This document shows, piece by piece, positions 23,532 through 35,890 of a stretch of 64,000 nucleotides of DNA; positions within the stretch are counted from its first letter, which is position 1; each line of letters opens with the position of its first letter. The position numbers and the translations under genes were made by a program. The stretch is taken from assembly GCA_030248195.1 (NCBI GenBank), contig JASAND010012762.1, positions 1-64,000 of the forward strand, written 5' to 3'. The DNA is from Trissonchulus latispiculum. Lineage: Eukaryota; Nematoda; Enoplea; Enoplida; Ironidae. Under the pieces are notes generated by a model. That model saw nothing but the letters and a program-made list of their open reading frames with translations. It was not told the DNA's origin and made no database searches.

Positions 23532-24473
23532 ATGCCTGCTAATAATTCGCGACCAATAAGAGGATCGACCTCTGAGGGTCAACCGTCTTCGGTCATCTGT
23601 CCGACGTGTGACGGAGAGATTGGTTCTATGGACCATATTATTGGATGCTCTTTATGCTCTGTCAAATTCCATGCATCGTGTTTGAGGATTGATAACAAAT
23701 TGTATCAAGCTTTGGAAAAATCTGGCGCACTGCTCTTGGTTTCTTCGATCTGTGCTAGCTGCAAGGAACTGCCGCAGCGACTGACCCTGATGGAAACCAG
23801 ATTGTCCGCCTTGGAAGGGGGTCGACCCCAAAACAATACTTCAAATCCCCGTGATCCGGGATCTGGAAATTTGGATACGCAGTTGGCAGACCGAGTCGGA
23901 GTTTTGGAATCCTGTATCGAGAAGCTGCTGTCTCGGGTAGAACAACTGGAAAAGGGACATGATATTACTGTCCGCGATTTCAGGAAAGAAATTGAGGAAG
24001 TGGTTACTAAGGATTCGAAGAAAGATCGATTGGTACTGTTTCGCTTGCCTGAGCCCAAGGGTGAAGATGGCGGTGATCTTGGATTGGCCGATACTTGGAC
24101 TGCAGATAAAAATGAGGTGGTGGAAATGGCTCAAGATCTCGGCATCCCGCCGGATGAAATTGTTGACGTATTCAGAGACGGTGTGCGAAAAAAGAATGCG
24201 AAGAAACCGAGGAGTATCAAAGTCACTTTCCGTCATCAGGAATCGAGACTGACGTTTCTATATGGATGCTCTACTCTGCAACAGAAAAAAAAGGAATTGA
24301 ACGATATTTGGACCCGACCAGATTTGACGGAAAGAGAGAGAATGGCTGATATGGAAATGAGACGACAACTGGAAGAATACCGGAGAAAAGAAGGCTGCAA
24401 CAAGAATGTGGTCATTAGAAACGGTAAATTTTATGATAAAGTTGAAAAGGTTGCTGTTCAGCTGAGTGCGTAG
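23532..24473 (+). CDS. Non-LTR ORF1 protein: PHD-like finger, coiled coil, RRM-like region
   Basis: 313 residues from the first ATG. Residues ~22-75 form a PHD-like zinc finger (CPTC, CSLC, HASC, CASC). A coiled coil with heptads follows at ~85-160 (VGVLESCIEKLLSRVEQLEK). Next comes a region resembling the RRM/C-terminal domain of LINE ORF1 proteins (RLVLFRLPEPKG, EIVDVFRDG, then WTRPDLTERER). Such proteins coat the element RNA and act as nucleic-acid chaperones (established for LINE ORF1p). The stop is TAG, and the following frame stays open in phase into ORF2 without an ATG. Confidence 0.85.
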   Translation: MPANNSRPIRGSTSEGQPSSVICPTCDGEIGSMDHIIGCSLCSVKFHASCLRIDNKLYQALEKSGALLLVSSICASCKELPQRLTLMETRLSALEGGRPQNNTSNPRDPGSGNLDTQLADRVGVLESCIEKLLSRVEQLEKGHDITVRDFRKEIEEVVTKDSKKDRLVLFRLPEPKGEDGGDLGLADTWTADKNEVVEMAQDLGIPPDEIVDVFRDGVRKKNAKKPRSIKVTFRHQESRLTFLYGCSTLQQKKKELNDIWTRPDLTERERMADMEMRRQLEEYRRKEGCNKNVVIRNGKFYDKVEKVAVQLSA

Positions 24474-27240
24474 GATCTGTCACCTCCGAGTAATCGAAAT
24501 GAAATTTCGTCTATTTGTTGGGTGTTAAATGCAACATCGCTAAGAAATAAAATACAAGAACTTCGGTTTAGGGTATTGTCTAGTTCAACTAAACCATTGT
24601 GTATCTTTATAACGGAAACTTGGTTTAAAAATGAGGGTGATGGTGACAGGTCATGGACAGTGGATGGTTATGTACTGTATAGATGTGATAGAGCAGGAAC
24701 TGGTGGGGGGGTAGCTATTTATGTCAGAAATGACTTAGATCACTTGTATTTAAATGATATTTCTGCTGTAAATTGTGAAAGTATTTGGCTGGATATAAAC
24801 ATTCCTAATCAAAACTATAGATTTGGTTTGTTTTATCGTTCGCCTACGCCCGGTGTAGCTGATTTGAATAGTATATTAGCGAATATTGGAGCAGGTTTGG
24901 TAAATTGTCGAAATGTTATAATTTTGGGGGATTTCAATTTTCCAAATGTGAATTGGGAAATTCCTGCTGCGGGAGGTCGGGAAGATGGCTTATTCGCTGA
25001 CTTTATTTTGGATAACAACCTTTTTCAATTTGTTCGAGAACCTACATCAGTTACTCCACCTTACAATTTGTTAGACTTAATTATTGGAAATTCACCTTAT
25101 TGTGTAAAGAATGTACCAATAGAACCACCTCTCGGGTGCAGTACCCATAGTGTTGTGACTTTTTCTTTAAATTTGGAGACGGATCTTGTTCGAGAGAGGG
25201 TTAGAAAGCCCGACTTTGGGATGGCGAGGTTCCGTGACATGTCTGTTTTTTTGCAACATATTGATTGGCAGTTCTTGTTTGAGCCGTGTGTGGATGTGGA
25301 TTCTATGTGGAATGTGTTTGTGGATGTTCTTCGTGAAGCAATCAGGCTGTTTGTTCCGTGTCGTTCATATTCATCGCGTTTTTCATTTCCTGTTTCAAGA
25401 AAAACTAAAACTTTGTTCAATCGGAAAAAACGAAGTTGGAGACAGTATAAAATTTCTAAATCCATGCAGGATTTAGTCAAACATAAACTATGTGGTAGAA
25501 AGCTTTCTAAATCTTTGAAAAATGATCAACTCAGATTTGAAAACACCTTAGTGCAGAGACAAAATTTAACAGGATTCTATAAGTATGTAAAGCGAGTATT
25601 AGGGGGCAATGATACTATATGCTCGCTTAAGACAGATGATGGAAACATAGTGAAGGATGATGCTGAAAAGGCTGATTGTTTGAACAAAACTTTTGCTGAT
25701 GTTTTTGTACGCGATAATGGTATCGTTTTGCCCGTACGTCCTAGATGTAATTTATAAATGGATGATGTGGTGTTTTGTGCTAATTCGGTTAGAGAAGCTC
25801 TTCAAAAGCTTCCTCCAAAAAAGTCAGCTGGAACTGATGGCATTCCTTCTATTTTGTTGAAGAAAATGTGTAGGGAACTTTCAGAACCTTTAGCAAAAAT
25901 ATTTCAAGCTTCTTATGATTCAGGTGAACTTCCGGCGACATGGAAAACTGCAAATATTTGTCCTGTTTATAAAAAAGGATGTCGCCAAAATCCCAAAAAC
26001 TATCGTCCTGTAAGCCTGACGGTTGTTTGTTGTCGTGTCATGGAAAGTATCTTTAAAAAGGCAATGCTTGTTCATTTGAAGGAGCATAAACTCATATCTA
26101 CTCATCAGCACGGCTTTCAAGCAAAGAAGTCTACTGTAAGTCAGCTTTTGAAAACTCTAGCCGACATTGTTTGTACGTTAGACCGAGGTAAATGTATTGA
26201 TGTGGTTTACATTGATCTAGCGCGTGCTTTTGATACTGTGAGTCATAGTAAATTAACGCAGAAATTGAAGTGTTATGGTTTCCCAACTAAACTGCTTAAC
26301 TGGGTTTCTCAATTTCTAGCTAATAGAAAACAAAGGGTGTGCCTGAATGAAAGTGTTTCTGCGTGGGAGGATGTTAAGAGTGGTGTCCCTCAAGGATCGG
26401 TCTTGGGCCCTCTGTTATTTTTAGTTTTTATAAATGATTTGCCTGAATGTGTAAGAAACTCTAGTATTAAATTGTTCGCGGATGACCCCAAAATTTATAG
26501 ATCGTTGCAAAATATAAATTGCCAGTTAATGCTTCAATCTTGATTCTATAGAACGTTGGTGTACTGATTGGCAGTTAACTATATCGGTTGTTAAGTGTAT
26601 GGTTATGCGCATTTATCCTTTTGGGGGCAACGCAAGTAGTTTTTTGTTACCACATAAATATGCTTTAGATGGAACTGAATTGACTGTTGTAAATACTGCT
26701 ACTGATTTGGGGGTAGTTATGGATGAACGTTTAGATTTTGCTTTACATGTTGCGAAGATTCGGTCTAAAGCTTCTAAAAGAGCTGGTTTGATCTTTAGAG
26801 TCTTCAAATGTAAAAATCACAAATTTCTAGTTAAAATGTTTACTACTTATGTTCGACCGATTTTGGAATATGCAACTGAAATTTGGAGTCCTCGCTTTTT
26901 GAAATATATTAGATCGATTGAGGCAGTCCAAAGATCTTTTACTAAGAGAATTACAGGTTTAGAAAATATGTCTTATTCAGAAAGACTTGAATTTTTAGGG
27001 TTAGATACTTTGGAACTACGTAGACTAATAGCTGATTTGTGTTGTCTTCATAAAATTATGCATAATCAGTTTGGCGTTGCTTTTGAAACTTTGTTTCATT
27101 ATGGAAACAGTGCTGGTACCAGATCACATTTCCTTAGTTTAAGGCAGGAAAGGGTCTTGCGGGTGCATACGGGTTATTTTTTCCATTATAGAGTTTGTAA
27201 TGTTTGGAACAATTTACCAGAAGAAATTGTCAGTATTTGA
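24474..27240 (+). pseudogene. Non-LTR ORF2: endonuclease plus reverse transcriptase, two lesions
   Basis: The endonuclease spans 24522-25250 (ITETWF, GDFNFPNVNWE, TPPYNLLDLI, STHSVVTFS). The RT spans 25800-26520 (KKSAGTDGIPS, NYRPVSLTVVCCRVMES, QHGFQAKKS, DLARAFDTVSH, VPQGSVLGPLLF, FADD). A C-terminal region follows (YVRPILEYATEIWSP). A TAA at 25755-25757 splits endonuclease from RT in the same frame, and a frameshift near 26535 lies just after the FADD box. The frame is open back to the ORF1 TAG and has no ATG before the endonuclease core. Confidence 0.9.
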
Positions 27241-27380
27241 GCAGTTGACTCATTTAAAAGGAAGATAATCGAAAATAAACAACTGTTAATACCATTTCTT
27301 CGGGGGTGATTTAAGCGGTTTTAGGGGTTAAAACTAATATTTTACTGATTTTGAAAGTAGGGTGTGCCAAGACAGTTTTC

Positions 27381-28371
27381 TTAAGGTGGTGATTCCTTTT
27401 GGGCACATATTGTGATTTGGCGGCGTAAATCAAGATGAAATTTGATGAAACTTTCCGAAATAAGTTCTTTTAGCGTTCTAACACCCTCCGCGCAATCCCG
27501 ATTCAAAAATTCGAGATTTCCAGTCAGAGTGGTTTTTCCCAATTTCTAAATGTTTGGCAGCTGCTATGCAGTTATGACTATATTCATTCGAAAGATCTCA
27601 TTGAGCTTCACATTTTTGCTTTTTAAAGCAAGTTTCTAGCTTTTCTCTACTGTGAGTTATAGCCGATTTTCTTGTTTGGGCGTCGAAATCTTGACATTTT
27701 TGCAGAAATCAAATAATCCAACATTTCTTGAACTACGCAAGCCGTAAAATCAAACTAAGGGCGTCGATTTGAAGGTCTCACAGGGACAAATTATCTGGCG
27801 CATGATCGTCTTCCAACTGCTATCCTGTAGGCTGCTATCATAAAAAGTGTAGTTTTTGCAAAAACACGACCAATTTTGTTCCAAAGATTGTGGAGCATTC
27901 ACCCTGCAAGCTGGAGGGCTGCTACTGAACAAATGTGTACTGCACAAATATACCCAGGGACGATTTTTTAGTTGCCTCGATTGCTGCTTTCTAGCTAAAG
28001 TAATCGCTTGACAAATTTGGAAAAAGTAGGCAAAATACAGGTTACGCACACATTTCAGCTTATTTCTCTATAACGAAGAGCGATTTCACAATAAATAAAA
28101 AAATCGTCCCCAGCTATTTAATGGAGGTATCGAATGATATAACCGATGTCTCGCGAAAAAATTTACTTGAGTCTGCAAAAATTCTGGAAAATTATACTTC
28201 TTCTAAAATGTGTTAAAAATATTTTAGAAAAGCAACATTAGTTTCGTGGCATGCATTAAAAAGAGTAAATGTCAAGCTACATTTTGATATAAAAATGGCT
28301 TCTTAACTCCATGTAGTGAATGAGTAATAATGGTGCAAACTTTATGTGACCAAAGGGAATCACCACCTTAA
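27381..28371 (+). mobile_element. TTAA-flanked element, copy C (991 bp)
   Basis: Complete copy: TTAA, GGTGGTGATTCC terminus, ~0.95 kb body, GGAATCACCACC terminus, TTAA. The body is near-identical to copy D and close to copy B. A minus-strand open frame (28049-27750) is shared by all four copies. Confidence 0.9.
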
Positions 28372-28561
28372 ACTGATGCACACCTCAACCAACTCATTTA
28401 ATAAGTAATTATTGGTGAAACTTTGTTTATGCATATATATATACGTATGTAATTATTGTGTGTAGGGACCCACCAGTGGAATTGTAACACTGTGCCCCAT
28501 TTTAGCGTAACTGTATGCGATTTGAAAGTTAATATAACTCCCTGGGAGGGTGAATGAAATG

Positions 28562-28725
28562 AATTGGTATGCTACAGCCTCCCCGCGCAGTCTGGGTCCC
28601 ACGAATATCTTGCATATGAACATGGATTGGTAAAAATGATTCGAAAAGCCTGGATGCAGATATTCGTAGCTTGTGCGGTCTAGATCCCACCAAGTTAGTT
28701 CTGGGTAAGTAGGCGAGATGTAGCA
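28562..28725. repeat. Inverted-repeat block with GGTATGCTACA ends
   Basis: GGTATGCTACA at ~28567 pairs with TGTAGCATACC at ~28717. Inside, ATATCTTGCAT pairs roughly with ATGCAGATAT. A small foldback MITE or SINE-like sequence is possible. Confidence 0.45.
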
Positions 28726-28830
28726 TACCTGTACGCTAGGGGAACAGCTTTTGCTATTGAAAAATTGTATATATTACAATTTTTCATAAAGTTGAGCTCA
28801 AAGTGGATTTGACTTCAGTGAAAAGATATT

Positions 28831-28852
28831 TATATATATATATATATATATA
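28831..28852. repeat. (TA)n microsatellite
   Basis: Alternating TA run in AT-rich intergenic sequence. From 28853 to 29410 I see further short TACG/TATA repeats and nothing coding. Confidence 0.9.
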
Positions 28853-29410
28853 TCCGATACTTTTTTGGTAAAACACTTAGAAATTCTGTACATATATACG
28901 CACGTATTGTACGTATATATAAATTTTCTTTTTATCGTCAAATTTTTTTTTCTTAAACCAATATTAAAGATTGGGCATATATTTTGCATCAGCAGCAATG
29001 ATGCGTACATTATGTGAACATATATATACATTCTAAAATATTCTAAGTTCAAAGAATGCCTAATATATAGTTGTTTCTATTTCGCGTAGGTTTCGACCAA
29101 AAGCTGGGGATTGCACTTGTTTGAGGGGCAACTGAGCAGCTATTACGTAGTTTTCATGCTCGTACGTACGTACGTATATACGTACTTGTATTTATGTATA
29201 AAATATGAAAGCTTTAATTTATATGAATTACTGAAGTAGCCTGTCTAGTCTCGCTTTTGTGAGTAGTAGGGACCAGGGGCGAACAGGTGCAATCCCTGAG
29301 GTGGGTCCACAGTACCGAGGCAAACGTGAGCATATATGTATAAACATATATTCATTGAAGGTTTGCGTACTGTGGGGCGGTTGTTCATTTCATTCCATTC
29401 CATTCCATTT

Positions 29411-29665
29411 CCAGGGATGGAGAAATTTTAAAGCTTAAACTCAATTTTTGCGAAAAGGTTAAAGCTGCTAGCAACATTTTCATAAAAATTTTTTGATATA
29501 ACCATGTACATTCCAGCAGAAATTGTAAAAATATTAACTTCAGATTGCTAGGCTACTTCCAATTTTTTGGAAGTGTCTTTAGAACGGCCAGGCGACTAAA
29601 AAACTGTTTGCTTTGTCTTACGCGTATTTTGCATTTTTAGCTTAGGTCCTCCCCTCAGATATAAG
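29411..29665 (+). repeat. Dispersed repeat module Z, copy 1
   Basis: About 250 bp closely matching 31971-32228, from TTCCAGG through CTCAGATAT. Diverged by small indels. No coding signal. Confidence 0.8.
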
Positions 29666-30463
29666 TGTAAGGATTGCTTTTATTCGTTGAGTTACCTTAT
29701 CTACGCATTTTTGATGGTACTTGCTTAATTTTTGATGAAATCATTTTAAATTTGAATTCATTTAATTATTATAAATATACCTCGATCTAACTTTGAATGC
29801 AAAATTTCGATTCCTTAGCTTGGAACTGAAAAGATTCAGCATGAAATGCGTTAAAATTTTTGTATATATTGCTGTAAAATAATTTTTAACATTTTATTTA
29901 ATTAATCAAAATTTGTTGAAAATAGAGCTTTCTAGTTTTGGGCGAACGCACCCGTCGTGGTTTCTCCATTTTATTCGCGAACTGCTAGCAACAACGCTGG
30001 CTTACATAGTGCAGCTGAGTATAATGAGCGTACAGCTACACCCCTAGAATCCAACCTATCTCAGATTAGATCAGGAAATAACTGAGGTAAGCAAAATTTT
30101 GCAACTCAGCTTTTGGTTGCTGAATTTAAAGCCCGAAGAATTAATTTTGGTATGTATTAATTATTTGCTTCACATTTAGTCGTCTGACAGGAATGTAACT
30201 TTATCGATCATTTCTGTGAGCAGCATATTTTTGTGTGTGAATTCAAAAATTCATTTTTCCCGAAGATTTAAAGTTTGCAAAACAATTGAAATTGCAGTTT
30301 TTCCAAAAGTGAAATTCGAGCTAATAGTCAATTACGTTAACTTGGAACCATATTCTTATCTATATACATTTAATTGTACTAAATTTGTGCATTGTGTTAA
30401 ATTGTGCGAAAACTGCTGTAATCACTCTTTCTTGCATAAAAATGGCAGTTTCTGAAAGGCATA

Positions 30464-30500
30464 GGTGTACAGTAGGGCGGCGATGCCCTACTGTCATATT
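30464..30500. repeat. CATAGGTGTAC end followed by a 10-bp-stem hairpin
   Basis: CATAGGTGTAC runs straight into ACAGTAGGGC / GCCCTACTGT separated by GGCGAT. It resembles a minimal CATAGGTGTA-family terminus without the rest of the element. Confidence 0.5.
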
Positions 30501-30935
30501 TCGCTATTATTTTAAAAAGATTCGTCATTCAAAATTAATCCTAGCTTATGTATCTTGTTTCTGTCAAAATTGCCCCGATAGCTTATAATTTGAAGTTGAA
30601 ATATTGTAATTGTTAGTATTTGTGCAAAGATAGATCATGCATCTCCCCAGTTACACTCAAAATTCTCACTAAAGTTTCTCAAAATTCTATTGGCTGTAGG
30701 CATGTCACGTGATTTCGTAATCACTATGGCTGCCTCCAGTGTTCTATTCATTCAGTCTATGTTTCGCGTTTGCCTGAGTCGGTCGGTTTACCGAGTTTTC
30801 TCTGTATATCAAAATTTCTACGTTTTCCTTTACCTATCCGGCCACAATTCCCTCTGCTGTCGAAATTCGGGCTTAAGAGTAGACAGATGGTGATAGGCAG
30901 AGGGGGAATTTTCTGGCCCTGCATTATAAGGGGCT

Positions 30936-30962
30936 TATATATATATATATATATATATATTA
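30936..30962. repeat. (TA)n microsatellite
   Basis: TA run. The flanking 29666-31430 shows no gene I can support: open frames are short and lack domain signal or splice context. Confidence 0.9.
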
Positions 30963-31436
30963 TTTCTGGATCTGTATTTTCTGCCTATGCTTTGTAAAAT
31001 ATTTATGGTCTCACTATCACTGGAACTCCTGCCAATTTTGTAAGTGTACTTTGGGATTTCTGTCACCTTTATACCCCCCCCCCTTTTTATTAAATATTAT
31101 AGTACGGTCACTTGGCCTTGTGTTTTGTAGCTAAGTTTTAGTTTGTTTAGTTCGGTAAGTAGGGTACTTAAGGCATAGGTCGGGGTAACGTAGTGGGAGT
31201 GGGCATTAGGTTTCACGAATATTTGGTATATTCTAATTGGCGAGGCTTGTCGAGGTCGGCTTGGATCTCCAAGGCCAGGTTGCGTATTCAGCTCAAGCGC
31301 ACAGTACCCCAGTAAAGGTCTTTGGTCGCCCATCATCCAACCCTTGGGGCCAAATCTTTACATAGGATTACGGTAGTTTTGGACAACAGGAAGGGAACAA
31401 ATGGAAAGATTTAAGAGAGGTCAACTGTCAAATTTC

Positions 31437-31860
31437 ACTGCACTTCAACGGCACTCTGCCGCGGAGAAACTAGAAAAAGGGAGGTACGTTTTTAAAAAAA
31501 CTTTAAAATGAAAATCTTGAAATCATAGTTCCCTCATTTGAGACTACTCTGCTTAAAAACGCAATTTCACTCAGCTGATTTCAAAATTTTTGGTAAGCAG
31601 TCTGGCGTAGCCTGTTAACATTTGATGAGCCCTGATTTATGTATGCTGCATGCCCACTGTAGTTATATATACGTTAGGAAACACTCTGCAATCGTTGCGG
31701 TCTGCTTGCCAGGGATATAAGTATGTACTGTCATTTCTGTACATAAAGATTCACCGTGCATGCCTAGCTGTATATATATGGTATTTATTATATAGTACAG
31801 TACAGTCGCCCCTGGCAAAGGGAGTAAAATATATGACCGCCTATTTTTATCTTTTTCTAG
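31437..31860 (+). repeat. Dispersed repeat module Y, copy 2
   Basis: Second copy of 22793-23219, differing by scattered substitutions and a few short indels (one removes a CATG from a GCATGCATGC). Confidence 0.85.
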
Positions 31861-31970
31861 CGGGGATGTGGTTTAACCTTTAATATTAATAATCAAAATC
31901 GAAGTCATATTGAACAGGAATCTAAAGTTGTCTTTATAGTTGGTCGGGCAGCCCACGACCAACTATACTT

Positions 31971-32228
31971 CCAGGTATGAAGAAATTTTAAAGCTTAAAC
32001 TCAATTTTTACGAAAAGGCTGAAGCTGCTAGCTACATTTTCATAAAAATTTTCTGATATCATGACGTTGTTTATTCCAGCAGAAATTGTGGAAACATTAA
32101 CTTCAGATTACTAGGCTGCTTTCAATTTTTTGGAAGTGTTTTAGAACGTCCAGGCGAGTAAAAACACCGTTTACTTTGTCTTTACACGTATTTTGCATTT
32201 TTAGCTCAGGTCCTCCCCCTCAGATATT
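31971..32228 (+). repeat. Dispersed repeat module Z, copy 2
   Basis: Second copy of 29411-29665, here directly after module W. Confidence 0.8.
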
Positions 32229-32418
32229 GAAACTGTATGTGGTTAATAGCCTCCGGCCAAGAACGGCAAGGGCTGACCAGCCGGTCGGTAACGTTTTTCA
32301 GAGGTGGCGGCCAGCCGCCTACCGATTCAAACCTGCCATATAAACACTATCCATGGCTTGGCCTAAAGTGGCGTGGCTGAAAATGGTCATGCACATCCCA
32401 AATTTTTAGCTAATTTAA

Positions 32419-32790
32419 TAGTCAAGTTTTGAATATTTTGAGTATATGGGTAGTTCTATAGATTATATAAAAGAGAACGACAGCTTCTGTGACTTTCGAA
32501 ATTCTGTTCCCACTGTCCCTCGTTCTATGTCCCTGTCCAAGTTTTGGCATTTTTGCAAATGCCGGTCAAAAACTTTCTCTGCCATTTTATTGCTCAGTAG
32601 TTTTTGTCAACGTTCAGTGCCTTCCAGTTACAACAAATAAATAACACCGGTTAAAATTCTAAATCATCCAAAGCTACTGGCATTTATTAGGAAAACTTGC
32701 ACATAGTGTTGATCAGGATTCATAAAGCAGTTTGTGTCTCGAAGGCGAAATGCTATAGTCTTGTCAAATGAATGAATGAATGCTCTCTTG
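32419..32790 (+). repeat. Dispersed repeat module X, copy 2 (longer version)
   Basis: Includes the part shared with 22562-22790 plus ~130 bp more (GATCAGGATTCA, then TCTTGTCAAATGAATG) shared only with copy 3. Confidence 0.75.
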
Positions 32791-33480
32791 TCTGCTCAAT
32801 GCTCAAGCTCACCCCGCCAAAATAAGAGTGTTGATTTTTCGGATGCTTTTTACTGGGATCGTCTTGATTTTCATGTAAACGTCAAAACTTTGGTGCAAAG
32901 GCTGTCTTGCCGTTATTTTTTGCATCAAAGACTCGTGCTGTGTGCTGTTCCTCGGGCTAGCCGCCAGATATGGCAACGCCGAGGCCGACGGAGCATGTTC
33001 TTTTTAAAAAGAAGGAGACGTCATCCGTCGTGACGTCGACCGGGCTTTGAGACTCTTTCTGGCAACTTGGTTGAGTTGTTTTTGACCAACCTTACGGGGC
33101 CAGTTTCCTGGCTAACACGTTCCAACTTCGGGTGATGATCATCACATTGTGATGTCTAATGCAGCAAACAACAACAACAAGAACAACAACAATAAAAATG
33201 CATTAAATTTAACAAAACTAAATAATTTCAATTTAAGAGATAAATTGAATGAAACTGAATTAAATTAAATCAATTCTTGATTTTAATATTGTACAGAAAA
33301 TTCAACAGACTGAAGCAAAAGTGTATAGAATTTACTCTATGGTCACAATCTTCAATCTCCCCTAAAAATAGGAAAAAATTGAGTCTCGTGAAATTGAAGA
33401 AATCTGACGATGAATTCGGCATGGCACAATACATACACATACCACATTTAATATGTAATTTTAATTCCACTTCATTAGTT

Positions 33481-33830
33481 ATGAATGTTTTGAGTGATGG
33501 TGGGTGGGGATAGTTCTGTCATGTGCACGAGAGCATCGGTGAATTTTCAAATTTTGTTCTAACTTTGTTGAAGTTTGGCATTTTTGCAAATGCCAAAAAT
33601 TTGCGTGAGCTGAATGTCTATGAGGTTGTCGAAAGTTGCCAACAGATTAAAACATATTAATGATAAATAACACCGGGTTAGAATCTAAAACCTTTGTATC
33701 AACTCACAAATATAAGAATTAAACTTGCACATATTGTTGGTCAGGATTCAATGTTTGAAGCGTGTCTCGAAAGTGAAATGTGATATAATCTTGTCGAATG
33801 ACTGACTGATGACTGAACGAATGAAACCCT
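33481..33830 (+). repeat. Dispersed repeat module X, copy 3 (diverged)
   Basis: Shares the GGCATTTTTGCAAATGCC hairpin, the ACACCGGGTTAGAATCTAAA end and the extended right part with copy 2. From 33831 to 35240 I see only AT-rich sequence and a cluster of CGGGTCA words (34512-34578). Confidence 0.6.
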
Positions 33831-35245
33831 GCAAATTAATGATGCTGTACTATTTGATGAGATCTGTGACGTCATGCGGAAAGACTGATGAAATGCTGAA
33901 AGACTGAAAGAAATTTGTAAAGACTTTATATTTCAGAATTACTGTCACAGCTTGAAAACAGTTAAGCCATGGCATGGAAATCCTTAAATCTGGAATCGGG
34001 CCTACAAGTGAAATATTTTGTCGGTCGAGCTGTCAATATTTTGAATTCAAGTCGCAATATTTACATATTTATAGAAACTTTAGGCGATATTGAACCGGTT
34101 TCATTTACAAGTTGTGTGTATTAAGGCTAGCCATCAAAAATTGTTTCCGGTACCCATAGAACAAATGCTGCAGTCTTAATGAGAAAGAAGAAGAAATATT
34201 GAAAGACTAGTGTATTAATACTTATCTATTGTTATTTGATGACTATTTTAAGGAAGATGTCCTTTGGGATTGTTAAAATATCAACTAGCAGTTGGATATT
34301 TTGACAATTTCACAATTTTGACAAAGCAAGACTTTTCAACGACTAAAAAGTTTGACGACTATTAAAAAGACAACCCCTTACCGAGAACGATTGCAAATTG
34401 CTGACTTGTGTATTAATAATAGCCACGTGTCAAAAGTAGGTTTCGATTCGACAATCGATCGAATTCTTCAAGTCAGAATGTTGTATATCTACAGACATGG
34501 AACCGGGACATCGGGTCAGTTCGGGTCACTTTTGCGAACGGGTCACCGGGTCAAGAGCTTCTACCCTGTCTTGACCCGGTTTTCCTGAATTTACCACAAA
34601 TTTTGAAATTCTTGGCTACCAAGCTAAAATTCTAGCTTAACTTTTTGTTCGTTTTAATTAAACATTCATTTGATTTTTCTTATATTTTAGTCTTGGCGTT
34701 TTCGCAGCTACTTGACTTGAATCTGTCTACCTCTGGCAGATTATTGTTTAGCTTTATCAGTTTCATGATTAGTGCATAATCTATATAGTATATATGGTTT
34801 GCAGTCTATTTTCGGAAGCAAGAAGATGTTGAAGATAAGTGAACAATTACGCAATACAAAATAAAAACACCTCACCAGACCCTAATTTTCGTATATGTAG
34901 TTGTTCCATATATGAGTAGTATTAGTATAAGTTTTGAATAGCCGACAAAAATTTGTACTTTTCTCGACCTGAAGAAAATAGTGTAATTGAGATATATTGT
35001 TGCCCACACTACCTTTTTCTGATATATGTTGGTTGACGTTGGGGGGAAAAGTAAGTCTCCGACGATCTGATGACAATCCCTACGTAGCGCAACCCTGTTT
35101 GAAATCGTTGATCAAATCTATACTGCTATAAACTGTTATTTTGAGATTGTTATATTCAGATTGGTTACTTAGTAGCGTTCACACAGGTTTATCTTGTGTT
35201 GTTAAATATGTTATCTTTTTGTATTCGTTCGTTGTTTTTTAGAGG

Positions 35246-35290
35246 ATGTTTCGTTGGAGAGTTGCCCTGAAGAACCAGGATAAGCAAAAG
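35246..35290 (+). CDS. Possible 5' exon/uORF, 15 basic residues
   Basis: After the acceptor TTGTTTTTTAG an ATG opens 15 codons (MFRWRVALKNQDKQK) ending exactly at AAAG|GTAGCA, phase 0. It resembles in size and charge the first exons at 54081 and 55413. Spliced to 36926 it would stop after six codons, so it may be a uORF in the leader of the gene at 36948. Low certainty. Confidence 0.25.
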
Positions 35291-35890
35291 GTAGCATGAG
35301 ATAGTTTCGGTTTTGTTTGTGTTTAGGTTTCTGTTGTTCTCTTGTAGTTTAATATTTGTATTTGGTCATTCCGCGTTAGTGACATTTTTAGTTTCGAATT
35401 TTTTTCTGCGTTAGTGGTTTCTGCGTAAAAGTAACGAACCATATCAGAACAGACTATGGAAAGGTTGATGAGCAAAAATAAGACTATTACGCCTATATAA
35501 CTGAAGAAATCCTTTTAAACATGCTTTTCAGGGAAATTTAGGGAAATTGATGATTTTTTAATGTTTGATATTTTAAGAAGTAATTAAACATTCACAACCT
35601 AAATCTAATTACGTTTTTGGGCTGCATAAAATTGAAGAAAGTGCTATGAGTTACAAATATAAAGGTTAACATAGATTAATGGTGTTTCTGCGCTAGTGAT
35701 AACGCCAGTTTTGTTCTTTCTGTGTAAGTGGAAATTTGAGCTTTTAACATTGACATTAAACAATGGTTCTACGTTAGTGGATTCTCCGTAAATGGAATAC
35801 ACCTCTCATATGACTACACTGTTAAAACTAAATTTAGACTATTGTACTTTGACATATGCATACGTATATGTCAGTTTATTTATATTTGAT

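Larger units (their letters stand above)
23319..27380 (+). mobile_element. Non-LTR retrotransposon with ORF1 and ORF2 (ORF2 broken)
   Basis: The element appears to begin GGTTTTAACCC, the same start as the intact element at 57317. It encodes ORF1 (23532-24473) and an EN-RT ORF2 (to 27240) and runs to about 27380, where a TTAA element abuts. I see no clear 3' tail or target duplication. Confidence 0.8.

Noticed and set aside
23705..24236. Minus-strand open frames across ORF1
   Set aside because: No domain; they mirror the codon structure of the real plus-strand ORF1.
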